Assembly (NCBI GenBank): GCA_036435485.1
Contig: JAZHRN010000139.1
Span: 4,216,001 to 4,280,000 of the forward strand
Length of the DNA: 64,000 nt
Source of the DNA: Saposhnikovia divaricata
Lineage: Eukaryota; Streptophyta; Magnoliopsida; Apiales; Apiaceae
Direction: 5' to 3'
How positions within the stretch are numbered: the stretch's first letter is position 1; every line of letters begins with the position of its first letter. The notes under the pieces are model-generated. The model saw only the letters and a list, made by a program, of their open reading frames with translations. It did no database searches and was not told the origin of the DNA. Positions 20,593-34,090 of the stretch are shown piece after piece. The position numbers were made by a program, and so were the translations under genes.

Positions 20593-23500
20593 CCGAGTTT
20601 CGATCATATCAGCTCCGATTACGTTCCGAACTCTGTTAAATAAAATTTTATTGAATTCCAATAACCCAAAGGAACAAAATATGTAAAAATATTCACAAAA
20701 TGGTCCGACTCGATTTTTAACAATATCCCGTGTACTAACCCCTTAGAGAATTATCCGAAAACCGAGTTTCAGTCATTTCAGCCCCGATTCAGGTCCGAAT
20801 GGCACCAAATAAATTTCATTGAATTCCAATAACCCATAGGAACAAAATGTGTAAAAATATCGACAAAATTGTCCGACTTGATTTTTAACAATATCCCGTG
20901 TACTAATCCCTTTGAGAAGTTTCCGAAAACCGAGTTTCGATCATATCAGCTCCGATTCCGGTCCGAACTGCGTTAAATAAAATTTCGTTGAATTCCATTA
21001 ACCCATAGGAACAAAATATGTAAAAATATCCATAAAATGGTCCGACTCGATTTTTAACTATATCCCGTGTACTAACCCCTTTGAGGATTATCCGAAAACC
21101 GAGTTTCAGTCATTTCAGCCCCGATTCAGGTCCGAATGGCGCCAAATAAAATTTCATTGAATTCCAATATCCCATAGGAACAAAAATTGTAAAATATCCA
21201 CAAAATGTTCCGACTTTATTTTAAACAATATCCCGTGTACTAACCCCTTTGAGAAGTTTTCGAAAACCGAGTTTCGATCATATCAGCTCCGATTCCGGTC
21301 CGAACTGCGTTAAATAAAATTTCGTTGAATTCCAATAACCCATAGGAACAAAATATGTAAAAATATTCATAAAACGGTCCGACTCGATTTTTAACAATAT
21401 CCCGTGTACTAACCCCTTTGAGAAGTTTCCGAAAACCGAGTTTCGATCATATCAGCTCCGATTCCGGTCCGAACTGCGTTAAATAAAATTTCGTTGAATT
21501 CCAATAACCCATAGGAAAAAAATATGTAAAAATATCCATAAAATGGTCCGACTCGATTTTTAACAATATCCCGTGTACTAACCCCTTTGAGGATTATCCG
21601 AAAACCGAGTTTCAGTCATTTCAGCCCCGATTCAGGTCCGAATGGCACCAAATAAATTTCATTGAATTCCCATAACCCATAGGAACAAAATGTGTAAAAA
21701 TTTCCACAAAATGGTCCGACTTGATTTTTAACAATATCCCGTGTACTAACCCCTTTGAGAAGTTTCCGAAAACCGAGTTTCGATCATATCAGCTCGGATT
21801 CCGGTCCGAACTGCGTTAAATAAAATTTCGTTGAATTCCAATAACCCATAGGAACTAAATATGTAAAAATATCCATAAAATGGTCCGACTCGATTTTTAA
21901 CAATATCCCGTGTACTAACCCCTTTGAGGATTATCCGAAAACCGAGTTTCAGTCATTTCAGCCCCGATTCTGGTCCGAATGGCACCAAATAAATTTCATT
22001 GAATTCCAATAACCCATAGGAACAAAATGTGTAAAAATATCGACAAAATTGTCCGACTTTATTTTTAAAAATATCCCGTGTACTAACCCCTTTGAGAAGT
22101 TTCCGAAAACCGAGTTTCGATCATATCAGCTCCGATTCCGGTCCGAACTGCGTTAAATAAAATTTCGTTGAATTCCAATAACCCATAGGAACAAAATATG
22201 AAAAAATATTCACAAAATGGTCCGACTCGATTTTTAACAATATCCCGTGTACTAACCCCTTTGAGAATTTTTCGAAAACCGAGTTTCGATCATATCAGCT
22301 CCGATTTCGGTCCGAACTGCGTTAAATAAAATTTCGTTGAATTCCAATAACCCACAGGAACAAAATATGTAAAAATATCCATAAAATGGTCCGACTCGAT
22401 TTTTAACAATATCCCGTGTACTAACCCCTTTGAGGATTATCCGAAAACCGAGTTTCAGTCATTTCAGCCCCGATTCAGGTCCGAATGGCACCAAATAAAT
22501 TTCATTGAATTCCAATAACCCATAGGAACAAAATGTGTAAAAATATCCACAAAATGGTCTGACTTGATTTTTAACAATATCCCGTGTACTAACCCCTTTG
22601 AGAAGTTTCCGAAAACCGAGTTTCGATCATATCAGCTCGGATTCCGGTCCGAACTGCGTTAAATAAAATTTCGTTGAATTCCAATAACCCATAGGAACAA
22701 AATATGTAAAAATATTCACAAAATGGTCCGACTCGATTTTTAACAATATCCCGTGTACTAACCCCTTTGAGAATTTTTCGAAAACCGAGTTTCGATCATA
22801 TCAGCTCCGATTTCGGTCCGAACTGCGTTAAATAAAATTTCGTTGATTTCCAATAATCCATAGGAACAAAATATGTAAAAATATCCATAAAATGGTCCGA
22901 CTCGATTTTTAACAATATCCCGTGTACTAACCCCTTTGAGGATTATCCGAAAACCGAGTTTTAGTCATTTCAGCCCCGATTCAGGTCCGAATGGCACCAA
23001 ATAAAATTCATTGAATTCCAATAACCCATAAGAACAAAATGTGTAAAAATATCGACAAAATTGTCCGACTTGATTTTTAAAAATATCCCGTGTACTAACC
23101 CCTTTGAGAAGTTTCCGAAAACCGAGTTTCGATCATATCAGCTCCGATTCCGGTCCGAACTGCGTTAAATAAAATTTCGTTGAATTCCAATAACCCATAG
23201 GAAAAAAATATGTAAAAATATCCATAAAATGGTCCGACTCGATTTTTAACTATATCCCGTGTACTAACCCCTTTGAGGATTATCCGAAAACCGAGTTTCA
23301 GTCATTTCAGCCCCGATTCAGGTCCGAATGACGCCAAATAAAATTTCATTGAATTCCAATATCCCATAGGAACAAAATTTGTAAAAATATCCACAAAATG
23401 TTCCGACTTTATTTTTAACAATATCCCGTGTACTAACCCCTTTGAGAAGTTTTCGAAAACCGAGTTTCGATCATATCAGCTCCGATTCCGGTCCGAACTG

Positions 23501-23797
23501 CGTTAAATAAAATTTCGTTGAATTCCAATAACCCATAGGAACAAAATATGTAAAAATATTCATAAAACGGTCCGACTCGATTTTTAACAATATCCCGTGT
23601 ACTAACCCCTTTGAGAAGTTTCCGAAAACCGAGTTTCGATCATATCAGCTCCGATTCCGGTCCGAACTGCGTTAAATAAAATTTCGTTGAATTCCAATAA
23701 CCCATAGGAACAAAATATGTAAAAATATTCACAAAATGGTCCGACTCGATTTTTAACAATATCCCGTGTACTAACCCCTTTGAGAATTTTTCGAAAA
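20593..23797 (+). repeat. Mosaic block of 19 monomers
   Basis: The block opens with a partial third 9-mer copy whose body switches to TTCACAAAATGG near 20690. From there to about 21900 it matches 15784-17000 at an offset of about 4,906 bp (CCATTAACCC at 16089 and 20995, CCTTAGAGAATTAT near 15835 and 20742). It then continues with A/B monomers without a regular HOR. Private changes are a lost A in TTGTAAAATATCC near 21188, TTTTAAACAAT near 21231, GGAACTAAAT near 21853 and AATATGAAAAAATATTC near 22200. This last change also occurs near 24225 and 26585. Confidence 0.7.
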
Positions 23798-26158
23798 CCG
23801 AGTTTCGATTATATCAGCTCCGATTTCGGTCCGAACTGCGTTAAATAAAATTTCGTTGAATTGCAATAACCCATAGAACAAAATATTTAAAAATATCCAT
23901 AAAATGGTCCGACTCGATTTTTAACAATATCCCGTTTACTAACCCCTTTGAGGATTATCCGAAAACCGAGTTTCAGTCATTTCAGCCCCGATTCAGGTCC
24001 GAATGGCACCAAATAAATTTCATTGAATTCCAATATCCCATAGGAACAAAATGTGTAAAAATATCGACAAAATTGTCCGACTTTATTTTTAAAAATATCC
24101 CGTGTACTAACCCCTTTGAGAAGTTTCCGAAAACCGAGTTTCGATCATATCAGCTCCGATTCCGGTCCGAACAGCGTTAAATAAAATTTCGTTGAATTCC
24201 AATAACCCATAGGAACAAAATATGAAAAAATATTCACAAAATGGTCCGACTCGATTTTTAACAATATCCCGTGTACTAACCCCTTTGAGAATTTTTCGAA
24301 AACCGAGTTTCGATCATATCAGCTCCGATTTCGGTCTGAACTGCGTTAAATAAAATTTCGTTGAATTCCAATAACCCACAGGAACAAAATATGTAAAAAT
24401 ATCCATAAAATGGTCCGACTCGATTTTTAACAATATCCCGTGTACTAACCCCTTTGAGGATTATCCGAAAACCGAGTTTCAGTCATTTCAGCCCCGATTC
24501 AGGTCCGAATGGCACCAAATAAATTTCATTGAATTCCAATAACCCATAGGAACAAAATGTGTAAAAATATCCACAAAATGGTCCGACTTGATTTTTAACA
24601 ATATCCCATGTACTAACCCCTTTGAGAAGTTTCCGAAAACCGAGTTTCGATTATATCAGCTCGGATTCCGGTCCGAACTGCGTTAAATAAAATTTCGTTG
24701 AATTCCAATAACCCATAGGAACAAAATATGTAAAAATATCCATAAAATGGTCCGACTCGATTTTTAACTATATCCCGTGTACTAACCCCTTTGAGGATTA
24801 TCCGAGAACAGAGTTTCAGTCATTTCAGCCCCGATTCAGGTCCGAATGGCGCCAAATAAAATTTCATTGAATTCCAATATCCCATAGGAACAAAAATTGT
24901 AAAAATATCCACAAAATGTTCCGACTTTATTTTTAACAATATCCCGTGTACTAACCCCTTTGAGAAGTTTTCGAAAACCGAGTTTCGATCATATCAGCTC
25001 CGATTCCGGTCCGAACTGCGTTAAATAAAATTTCGTTGAATTCCAATAACCCATAGGAACAAAATATGTAAAAATATTCATAAAACGGTCCGACTCGATT
25101 TTTAACAATATCCCGTGTACTAACCCCTTTGAGAAGTTTCCGAAAACCGAGTTTCGTTCGTATCAGCTCCGATTCCGGACCGAACTGCGTTAAATAAAAT
25201 TTTGTTGAATTCCAATAACCCATAGGAACAAAATATGTAAAAATATTGACAAAATGGTCCGACTCGATTTTTAACAATATCCCGTGTACTAACCCCTTTG
25301 AGAATTTTTCGAAAACCGAGTTTCGATCATATTAGCTCCGATTTCGGTCCGAACTGCGTTAAATAAAATTTCGTTGAATTCCAATAACCCATAGGAAAAA
25401 AATATGTAAAAATATCCATAAAATGGTCCGACTCGATTTTTAACAATATCCCGTGTACTAACCCCTTTGAGGATTATCCGAAAACCGAGTTTCAGTCATT
25501 TCAGCCCCGATTCAGGTCCGAATGGCACCAAATAAATTTCATTGAATTCCAATAACCCATAGGAACAAAATGTGTAAAAATTTCCACAAAATGGTCCGAC
25601 TTGATTTTTAACAATATCCCGTGTACTAACCCCTTTGAGAAGTTTGCGAAAACCGAGTTTCGATCATATCAGCTCGGATTCCGGTCCGAACTGCGTTAAA
25701 TAAAATTTCGTTGAATTCCAATAACCCATAGGAACAAAATATGTAAAAATATCCATAAAATGGTCCGACTCGATTTTTAACAATATCCCGTGTACTAACC
25801 CCTTTGAGGATTATCCGAAAACCGAGTTTCAGTCATTTCAGCCCCGATTCAGGTCCGAATGGCACCAAATAAATTTCATTGAATTCCAATAACCCATAGG
25901 AACAAAATGTGTAAAAATTTCCACAAAATGGTCCGACTTGATTTTTAACAATATCCCGTGTACTAACCCCTTTGAGAAGTTTGCGAAAACCGAGTTTCGA
26001 TCATATCAGCTCGGATTCCGGTCCGAACTGCGTTAAATAAAATTTCGTTGAATTCCAATAACCCATAGGAACAAAATATGTAAAAATATTCACAAAATGG
26101 TCCGACTCGATTTTTAACAATATCCCGTGTACTAACCCCTTTGAGAATTTTTCGAAAA
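23798..26158 (+). repeat. 14-monomer tandem repeat, copy 1 (2,361 bp)
   Basis: Markers recur exactly 2,361 bp later: TTGCAATAACCCATAGAAC (23861 and 26222), TCGGTCTGAA (24331 and 26692), AATATGAAAAAATATTC (near 24223 and 26584) and CGAGTTTCGTTCGTATCAG (near 25148 and 27509). Differences between copies are small: CCCGTTTACT near 23935 here and CCCGTGTACT there; ACAGAG near 24808 here and ACCGAG there; GGCGCC near 24850 here and GACGCC there; CCGGACCG near 25176 here and CCGGTCCG there. Confidence 0.9.
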
Positions 26159-28275
26159 CCGAGTTTCGATTATATCAGCTCCGATTTCGGTCCGAACTGC
26201 GTTAAATAAAATTTCGTTGAATTGCAATAACCCATAGAACAAAATATTTAAAAATATCCATAAAATGGTCCGACTCGATTTTTAACAATATCCCGTGTAC
26301 TAACCCCTTTGAGGATTATCCGAAAACCGAGTTTCAGTCATTTCAGCCCCGATTCAGGTCCGAATGGCACCAAATAAATTTCATTGAATTCCAATATCCC
26401 ATAGGAACAAAATGTGTAAAAATATCGACAAAATTGTCCGACTTTATTTTTAAAAATATCCCGTGTACTAACCCCTTTGAGAAGTTTCCGAAAACCGAGT
26501 TTCGATCATATCAGCTCCGATTCCGGTCCGAACAGCGTTAAATAAAATTTCGTTGAATTCCAATAACCCATAGGAACAAAATATGAAAAAATATTCACAA
26601 AATGGTCCGACTCGATTTTTAACAATATCCCGTGTACTAACCCCTTTGAGAATTTTTCGAAAACCGAGTTTCGATCATATCAGCTCCGATTTCGGTCTGA
26701 ACTGCGTTAAATAAAATTTCGTTGAATTCCAATAACCCACAGGAACAAAATATGTAAAAATATCCATAAAATGGTCCGACTCGATTTTTAACAATATCCC
26801 GTGTACTAACCCCTTTGAGGATTATCCGAAAACCGAGTTTCAGTCATTTCAGCCCCGATTCAGGTCCGAATGGCACCAAATAAATTTCATTGAATTCCAA
26901 TAACCCATAGGAACAAAATGTGTAAAAATATCCACAAAATGGTCCGACTTGATTTTTAACAATATCCCATGTACTAACCCCTTTGAGAAGTTTCCGAAAA
27001 CCGAGTTTCGATTATATCAGCTCGGATTCCGGTCCGAACTGCGTTAAATAAAATTTCGTTGAATTCCAATAACCCATAGGAACAAAATATGTAAAAATAT
27101 CCATAAAATGGTCCGACTCGATTTTTAACTATATCCCGTGTACTAACCCCTTTGAGGATTATCCGAGAACCGAGTTTCAGTCATTTCAGCCCCGATTCAG
27201 GTCCGAATGACGCCAAATAAAATTTCATTGAATTCCAATATCCCATAGGAACAAAAATTGTAAAAATATCCACAAAATGTTCCGACTTTATTTTTAACAA
27301 TATCCCGTGTACTAACCCCTTTGAGAAGTTTTCGAAAACCGAGTTTCGATCATATCAGCTCCGATTCCGGTCCGAACTGCGTTAAATAAAATTTCGTTGA
27401 ATTCCAATAACCCATAGGAACAAAATATGTAAAAATATTCATAAAACGGTCCGACTCGATTTTTAACAATATCCCGTGTACTAACCCCTTTGAGAAGTTT
27501 CCGAAAACCGAGTTTCGTTCGTATCAGCTCCGATTCCGGTCCGAACTGCGTTAAATAAAATTTTGTTGAATTCCAATAACCCATAGGAACAAAATATGTA
27601 AAAATATTGACAAAATGGTCCGACTCGATTTTTAACAATATCCCGTGTACTAACCCCTTTGAGAATTTTTCGAAAACCGAGTTTCGATCATATTAGCTCC
27701 GATTTCGGTCCGAACTGCGTTAAATAAAATTTCGTTGAATTCCAATAACCCATAGGAAAAAAATATGTAAAAATATCCATAAAATGGTCCGACTCGATTT
27801 TTAACAATATCCCGTGTACTAACCCCTTTGAGGATTATCCGAAAACCGAGTTTCAGTCATTTCAGCCCCGATTCAGGTCCGAATGGCACCAAATAAATTT
27901 CATTGAATTCCAATAACCCATAGGAACAAAATGTGTAAAAATTTCCACAAAATGGTCCGACTTGATTTTTAACAATATCCCGTGTACTAACCCCTTTGAG
28001 AAGTTTGCGAAAACCGAGTTTCGATCATATCACCTCGGATTCCGGTCCGAACTGCGTTAAATAAAATTTCGTTGAATTCCAATAACCCATAGGAACAAAA
28101 TATGTAAAAATATCCATAAAATGGTCCGACTCGATTTTTAACAATATCCCGTGTACTAACCCCTTTGAGGATTATCCGAAAACCGAGTTTCAGTCATTTC
28201 AGCCCCGATTCAGGTCCGAATGGCACCAAATAAATTTCATTGAATTCCAATAACCCATAGGAACAAAATGTGTAA
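26159..28275 (+). repeat. 14-monomer tandem repeat, copy 2 (matches to about 28275)
   Basis: This copy follows copy 1 directly and stays in register until about 28275. There the B monomer switches from the TTTCCACAAAATGG body (copy 1, near 25918) to ATCGACAAAATTG. The last part overlaps the start of the 6,076-bp duplication at 27846. The private variant ATCACCTCGG near 28029 replaces ATCAGCTCGG. Confidence 0.88.
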
Positions 28276-31200
28276 AAATATCGACAAAATTGTCCGACTT
28301 TATTTTTAAAAATATCCCGTGTACTAACCCCTTTGAGAAGTTTCCGAAAACCGAGTTTCGATCATATCAGCTCCGATTCCGGTCCGAACTGCGTTAAATA
28401 AAATTTCGTTGAATTCCAATAACCCATAGGAACAAAATATGTAAAAATATCCATAAAATGGTCCGACTCGATTTTTAACTATATCCCGTGTACTAACCCC
28501 TTTGAGGATTATCCGAAAACCGAGTTTCAGTCATTTCAGCCCCGATTCAGGTCCGAATGGCGCCAAATAAAATTTCATTGAATTCCAATATCCCATAGGA
28601 ACAAAATTTGTAAAAATATCCACAAAATGTTCCGACTTTATTTTTAACAATATCCCGTGTACTAACCTTTTTGAGAAGTTTTCGAAAACCGAGTTTCGAT
28701 CATATCAGCTCCGATTCCGGTTCGAACTGCGTTAAATAAAATTTCGTTGAATTCCAATAACCCATAGGAACAAAATATGTAAAAATATTCATAAAACGGT
28801 CCGACTCGATTTTTAACAATATCCCGTGTACTAACCCCTTTGAGAAGTTTCCGAAAACCGAGTTTCGATCATATCAGCTCCGATTCCGGTCCGAACTGCG
28901 TTAAATAAAATTTCGTTGAATTCCAATAACCCATAGGAACAAAATATGTAAAAATATTCACAAAATGGTCCGACTCGATTTTTAACAATATCCCGTGTAC
29001 TAACCCCTTTGAGAATTTTTCGAAAACCGAGTTTCGATCATATCAGCTCCGATTTCGGTCCGAACTGCGTTAAATAAAATTTCGTTGAATTCCAATAACA
29101 CATAGGAAAAAAATATGTAAAAATATCCATAAAATGGTCCGACTCGATTTTTAACAATATCCCGTGTACTAACCCCTTTAAGGATTATCCGAAAACCGAG
29201 TTTCAGTCATTTCAGCCCCGATTCAGGTCCGAATGGCACCAAATAAATTTCATTGAATTCCAATAACCCATAGGAACAAAATGTGTAAAAATATCCACAA
29301 AATGGTCCGACTTGATTTTTAACAATATCCCGTGTACTAACCCCTTTGAGAAGTTTCCGAAAACCGAGTTTCGATCATATCAGCTCGGATTTCGGTCCGA
29401 ACTGCGTTAAATAAAATTTCGTTGAATTCCAATAACCCATAGGAACAAAATATGTAAAAATATCCATAAAATGGTCCGACTCGATTTTTAACAATATCCC
29501 GTGTACTAACCCCTTTGAGGATTATCCGAAAACCGAGTTTCAGTCATTTCAGCCCCGATTCAGGTCCGAATGGCACCAAATAAATTTCATTGAATTCCAA
29601 TAACCCATAGGAACAAAATGTGTAAAAATATCGACAAAATTGTCCGACTTTATTTTTAAAAATATCCCGTGTACTAACCCCTTTGAGAAGTTTCCGAAAA
29701 CCGAGTTTCGATCATATCAGCTCCGATTCCGGTCCGAACTGCGTTAAATAAAATTTCGTTGAATTCCAATAACCCATAGGAACAAAATATGTAAAAATAT
29801 CCATAAAATGGTCCGACTCGATTTTTAACTATATCCCGTGTACTAACCCCTTTGAGGATTATCCGAAAACCGAGTTTCAGTCATTTCAGCCCCGATTCAG
29901 GTCCGAATGGCGCCAAATAAAATTTCATTGAATTCCAATATCCCATAGGAACAAAATTTGTAAAAATATCCACAAAATGTTCCGACTTTATTTTTAACAA
30001 TATCCCGTGTACTAACCCCTTTGAGAAGTTTTCGAAAACCGAGTTTCGATCATATCAGCTCCGATTCCGGTCCGAACTGCGTTAAATAAAATTTCTTTGA
30101 ATTCCAATAACCCATAGGAACAAAATATGTAAAAATATTCATAAAACGGTCCGACTCGATTTTTAACAATATCCCGTGTACTAACCCCTTTGAGAAGTTT
30201 CCGAAAACCGAGTTTCGATCATATCAGCTCCGATTCCGGTCCGAACTGCGTTAAATAAAATTTCGTTGAATTCCAATAACCCATAGGAACAAAATATGTA
30301 AAAATATTCACAAAATGGTCCGACTCGATTTTTAACAATATCCCGTGTACTAACCCCTTTGAGAATTTTTCGAAAACCGAATTTCGATCATATCAGCTCC
30401 GATTTCGGTCCGAACTGCGTTAAATAAAATTTCGTTGAATTCCAATAACCCATAGGAAAAAAATATGTAAAAATATCCATAAAATGGTCCGACTCGATTT
30501 TTAACAATATCCCGTGTACTAACCCCTTTGAGGATTATCCGAAAACCGAGTTTCAGTCATTTCAGCCCCGATTCAGGTCCGAATGGCACCAAATAAATTT
30601 CATTGAATTCCAGTAACCCATAGGAACAAAATGTGTAAAAATATCGACAAAATTGACCGACATTATTTTTAAAAATATCCCGTGTACTAACCCCTTTGAG
30701 AAGTTTCCGAAAACCGAGTTTCGATCATATCAGCTCCGATTCCGGTCCGAACTGCGTTAAATAAAATTTCGTTGAATTCCAATAACCCATAGGAACAAAA
30801 TATGTAAAAATATCCATAAAATGGTCCGACTCGATTTTTAACTATATCCCGTGTACTAACCCCTTTGAGGATTATCCGAAAACCGAGTTTCAGTCATTTC
30901 AGCCCCGATTCAGGTCCGAATGGCGCCAAATAAAATTTCATTGAATTCCAATATCCCATAGGAACAAAATTTGTAAAAATATCCACAAAATGTTCCGACT
31001 TTATTTTTAACAATATCCCGTGTACTAACCCCTTTGAGAAGTTTTCGAAAACCGAGTTTCGATCATATCAGCTCCGATTCCGGTCCGAACTGCGTTAAAT
31101 AAAATTTCTTTGAATTCCAATAACCCATAGGAACAAAATATGTAAAAATATTCATAAAACGGTCCGACTCGATTTTTAACAATATCCCGTGTACTAACCC

Positions 31201-32106
31201 CTTTGAGAAGTTTCCGAAAACCGAGTTTCGATCATATCAGCTCCGATTCCGGTCCGAACTGCGTTAAATAAAATTTCGTTGAATTCCAATAACCCATAGG
31301 AACAAAATATGTAAAAATATTCACAAAATGGTCCGACTCGATTTTTAACAATATCCCGTGTACTAACCCCTTTGAGAATTTTTCGAAAACCGAATTTCGA
31401 TCATATCAGCTCCGATTTCGGTCCGAACTGCGTTAAATAAAATTTCGTTGAATTCCAATAACCCATAGGAAAAAAATATGTAAAAATATCCATAAAATGG
31501 TCCGACTCGATTTTTAACAATATCCCGTGTACTAACCCCTTTGAGGATTATCCGAAAACCGAGTTTCAGTCATTTCAACCCCGATTCAGGTCCGAATGGC
31601 ACCAAATAAATTTCATTGAATTCCAATAACCCATAGGAACAAAATGTGTAAAAATATCCACAAAATGGTCCGACTTGATTTTTAACAATATCCCGTGTAC
31701 TAACCCCTTTGAGAAGTTTCCGAAAACCGAGTTTCGATCATATCAGCTCGGATTCCGGTCCGAACTGTGTTAAATAAAATTTCGTTGAATTCCAATAACC
31801 CATAGGAACAAAATATGTAAAAATATTCACAAAATGGTCCGACTCGATTTTTAACAATATCCCGTGTACTAACCCTTTTGAGAATTTTTCGAAAACCGAG
31901 TTTCGATCATATCAGCTCCGATTTCGGTCCGAACTGCGTTAAATAAAATTTCGTTGAATTCCAATAACCCATAGGAACAAAATATGTAAAAATATCCATA
32001 AAATGGTCCGACTCGATTTTTAACAATATCCCGTGTACTAACCCCTTTGAGGATTATCCGAAAACCGAGTTTCAGTCATTTCAGCCCCGATTCAGGTCCG
32101 AATGGC
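27846..32106 (+). repeat. Large duplication, copy 1, built of 1,350-bp 8-mer HORs
   Basis: Two 8-monomer units of exactly 1,350 bp (27846-29195 and 29196-30545) are followed by a 6-monomer unit (30546-31558, 1,013 bp) and the start of another unit. Unit order is B, A, B, A, B-prime, A, A, A. Rare variants are shared with copy 2 at +6,076 bp: ATAACACATAGG (29095 and 35171), TTGACCGACATTA (30653 and 36729), CATTTCAACC (31571 and 37647), AACTGTGTTAAAT (near 31764 and 37840) and ACCCTTTTGAGAA (near 31872 and 37948). Confidence 0.9.
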
Positions 32107-34090
32107 ACCAAATAAATTTCATTGAATTCCAATAACCCATAGGAACAAAATGTGTAAAAATATCGACAAAATTGTCCGACTTTATTTTTAAAAATATCCC
32201 GTGTACTAACCCCTTTGAGAAGTTTCCGAAAACCGAGTTTCGATCATATCAGCTCCGATTCCGGTCCGAACTGCGTTAAATAAAATTTCGTTGAATTCCA
32301 ATAACCCATAGGAACAAAATATGTAAAAATATCCATAAAATGGTCCGACTCGATTTTTAACTATATCCCGTGTACTAACCCCTTTGAGGATTATCCGAAA
32401 ACCGAGTTTCAGTCATTTCAGCCCCGATTCAGGTCCGAATGGCGCCAAATAAAATTTCATTGAATTCCAATATCCCATAGGAACAAAATTTGTAAAAATA
32501 TCCACAAAATGTTCCGACTTTATTTTTAACAATATCCCGTGTACTAACCCCTTTGAGAAGTTTTCGAAAACCGAGTTTCGATCATATCAGCTCCGATTCC
32601 GGTCCGAACTGCGTTAAATAAAATTTCTTTGAATTCCAATAACCCATAGGAACAAAATATGTAAAAATATTCATAAAACGGTCCGACTCGATTTTTAACA
32701 ATATCCCGTGTACTAACCCCTTTGAGAAGTTTCCGAAAACCGAGTTTCGATCATATCAGCTCCGATTCCGGTCCGAACTGCGTTAAATAAAATTTCGTTG
32801 AATTCCAATAACCCATAGGAACAAAATATGTAAAAATATTCACAAAATGGTCCGACTCGATTTTTAACAATATCCCGTGTACTAACCCCTTTGAGAATTT
32901 TTCGAAAACCGAATTTCGATCATATCAGCTCCGATTTCGGTCCGAACTGCGTTAAATAAAATTTCGTTGAATTCCAATAACCCATAGGAAAAAAATATGT
33001 AAAAATATCCATAAAATGGTCCGACTCGATTTTTAACAATATCCCGTGTACTAACCCCTTTGAGAAGTTTCCGAAAACCGAGTTTCGATCATATCAGCTC
33101 GGATTTCGGTCCGAACTGCGTTAAATAAAATTTCGTTGAATTCCAATAACCCATAGGAACAAAATATGTAAAAATATCCATAAAATGGTCCGACTCGATT
33201 TTTAACAATATCCCGTGTACTAACCCCTTTGAGGATTATCCGAAAACCGAGTTTCAGTCATTTCAGCCCCGATTCAGGTCCGAATGGCACCAAATAAATT
33301 TCATTGAATTCCAATAACCCATAGGAACAAAATGTGTAAAAATATCGACAAAATTGTCCGACTTTATTTTTAAAAATATCCCGTGTACTAACCCCTTTGA
33401 GAAGTTTCCGAAAACCGAGTTTCGATCATATCAGCTCCGATTCCGGTCCGAACTGCGTTAAATAAAATTTCGTTGAATTCCAATAACCCATAGGAACAAA
33501 ATATGTAAAAATATCCATAAAATGGTCCGACTCGATTTTTAACTATATCCCGTGTACTAACCCCTTTGAGGATTATCCGAAAACCGAGTTTCAGTCATTT
33601 CAGCCCCGATTCAGGTCCGAATGGCGCCAAATAAAATTTCATTGAATTCCAATATCCCATAGGAACAAAATTTGTAAAAATATCCATAAAATGGTCCGAC
33701 TCGATTTTTAACTATATCCCGTGTACTAACCCCTTTGAGGATTATCCGAAAACCGAGTTTCAGTCATTTCAGCCCCGATTCAGGTCCGAATGGCGCCAAA
33801 TAAAATTTCATTGAATTCCAATATCCCATAGGAACAAAATTTGTAAAAATATCCATAAAATGTTCCGACTTTATTTTTAACAATATCCCGTGTACTAACC
33901 CCTTTGAGAAGTTTCCGAAAACCGAGTTTCGATCATATCAGCTCCGATTACGTTCCGAACTCTGTTAAATAAAATTTTGTTGAATTCCAATAACCCATAG
34001 GAACAAAATATGTAAAAATATCCATAAAATGGTCCGACTCGATTTTTAACTATATCCCGTGTACTAACCCCTTTGAGGATTATCCGAAAA
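32107..34090 (+). repeat. Spacer between the copies of the 6,076-bp duplication
   Basis: Twelve monomers, mostly further variants of the 8-mer order. They share AAATTTCTTTGAATTCC near 32624 and ACCGAATTTCG near 32909 with neighbouring units. Near 33066 an A monomer with CTCGGATTTCGG directly follows an A monomer, where the neighbouring units have B, so one B monomer is missing. Two consecutive B-prime heads start at 33584 and 33753, followed by an ATTACGTTCCGAACTCTG monomer near 33922. Confidence 0.75.
33584..33752 (+). repeat. B-prime/A hybrid monomer breaking the alternation
   Basis: The head and middle are B-prime (GGCGCC, AATATCCCATAGG, AATTTGTAAAAATATCC). From CATAAAATGGTCCGACTCG on, the body is type A with AACTATATCCC and a GAGGATTATCCG tail. 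The next monomer at 33753 is again B-prime, as that tail predicts, so two B-prime heads stand side by side. This is what one unequal exchange inside AAAAATATCCA, shared by both types, would give. Confidence 0.88.

Noticed and set aside
24951..25277. Minus-strand open frame of 108 codons, nearly identical at 27312-27638, 38283-38609 and 41985-42311; shorter ones at 5712-5918 and 42660-42869
   Set aside because: Each is the reverse strand of about two consecutive satellite monomers in which stop codons happen to be absent. The frames appear wherever those monomer types adjoin, have no recognisable domain, and copy with the repeats. Sequence kept open by the duplication itself is not evidence of coding.
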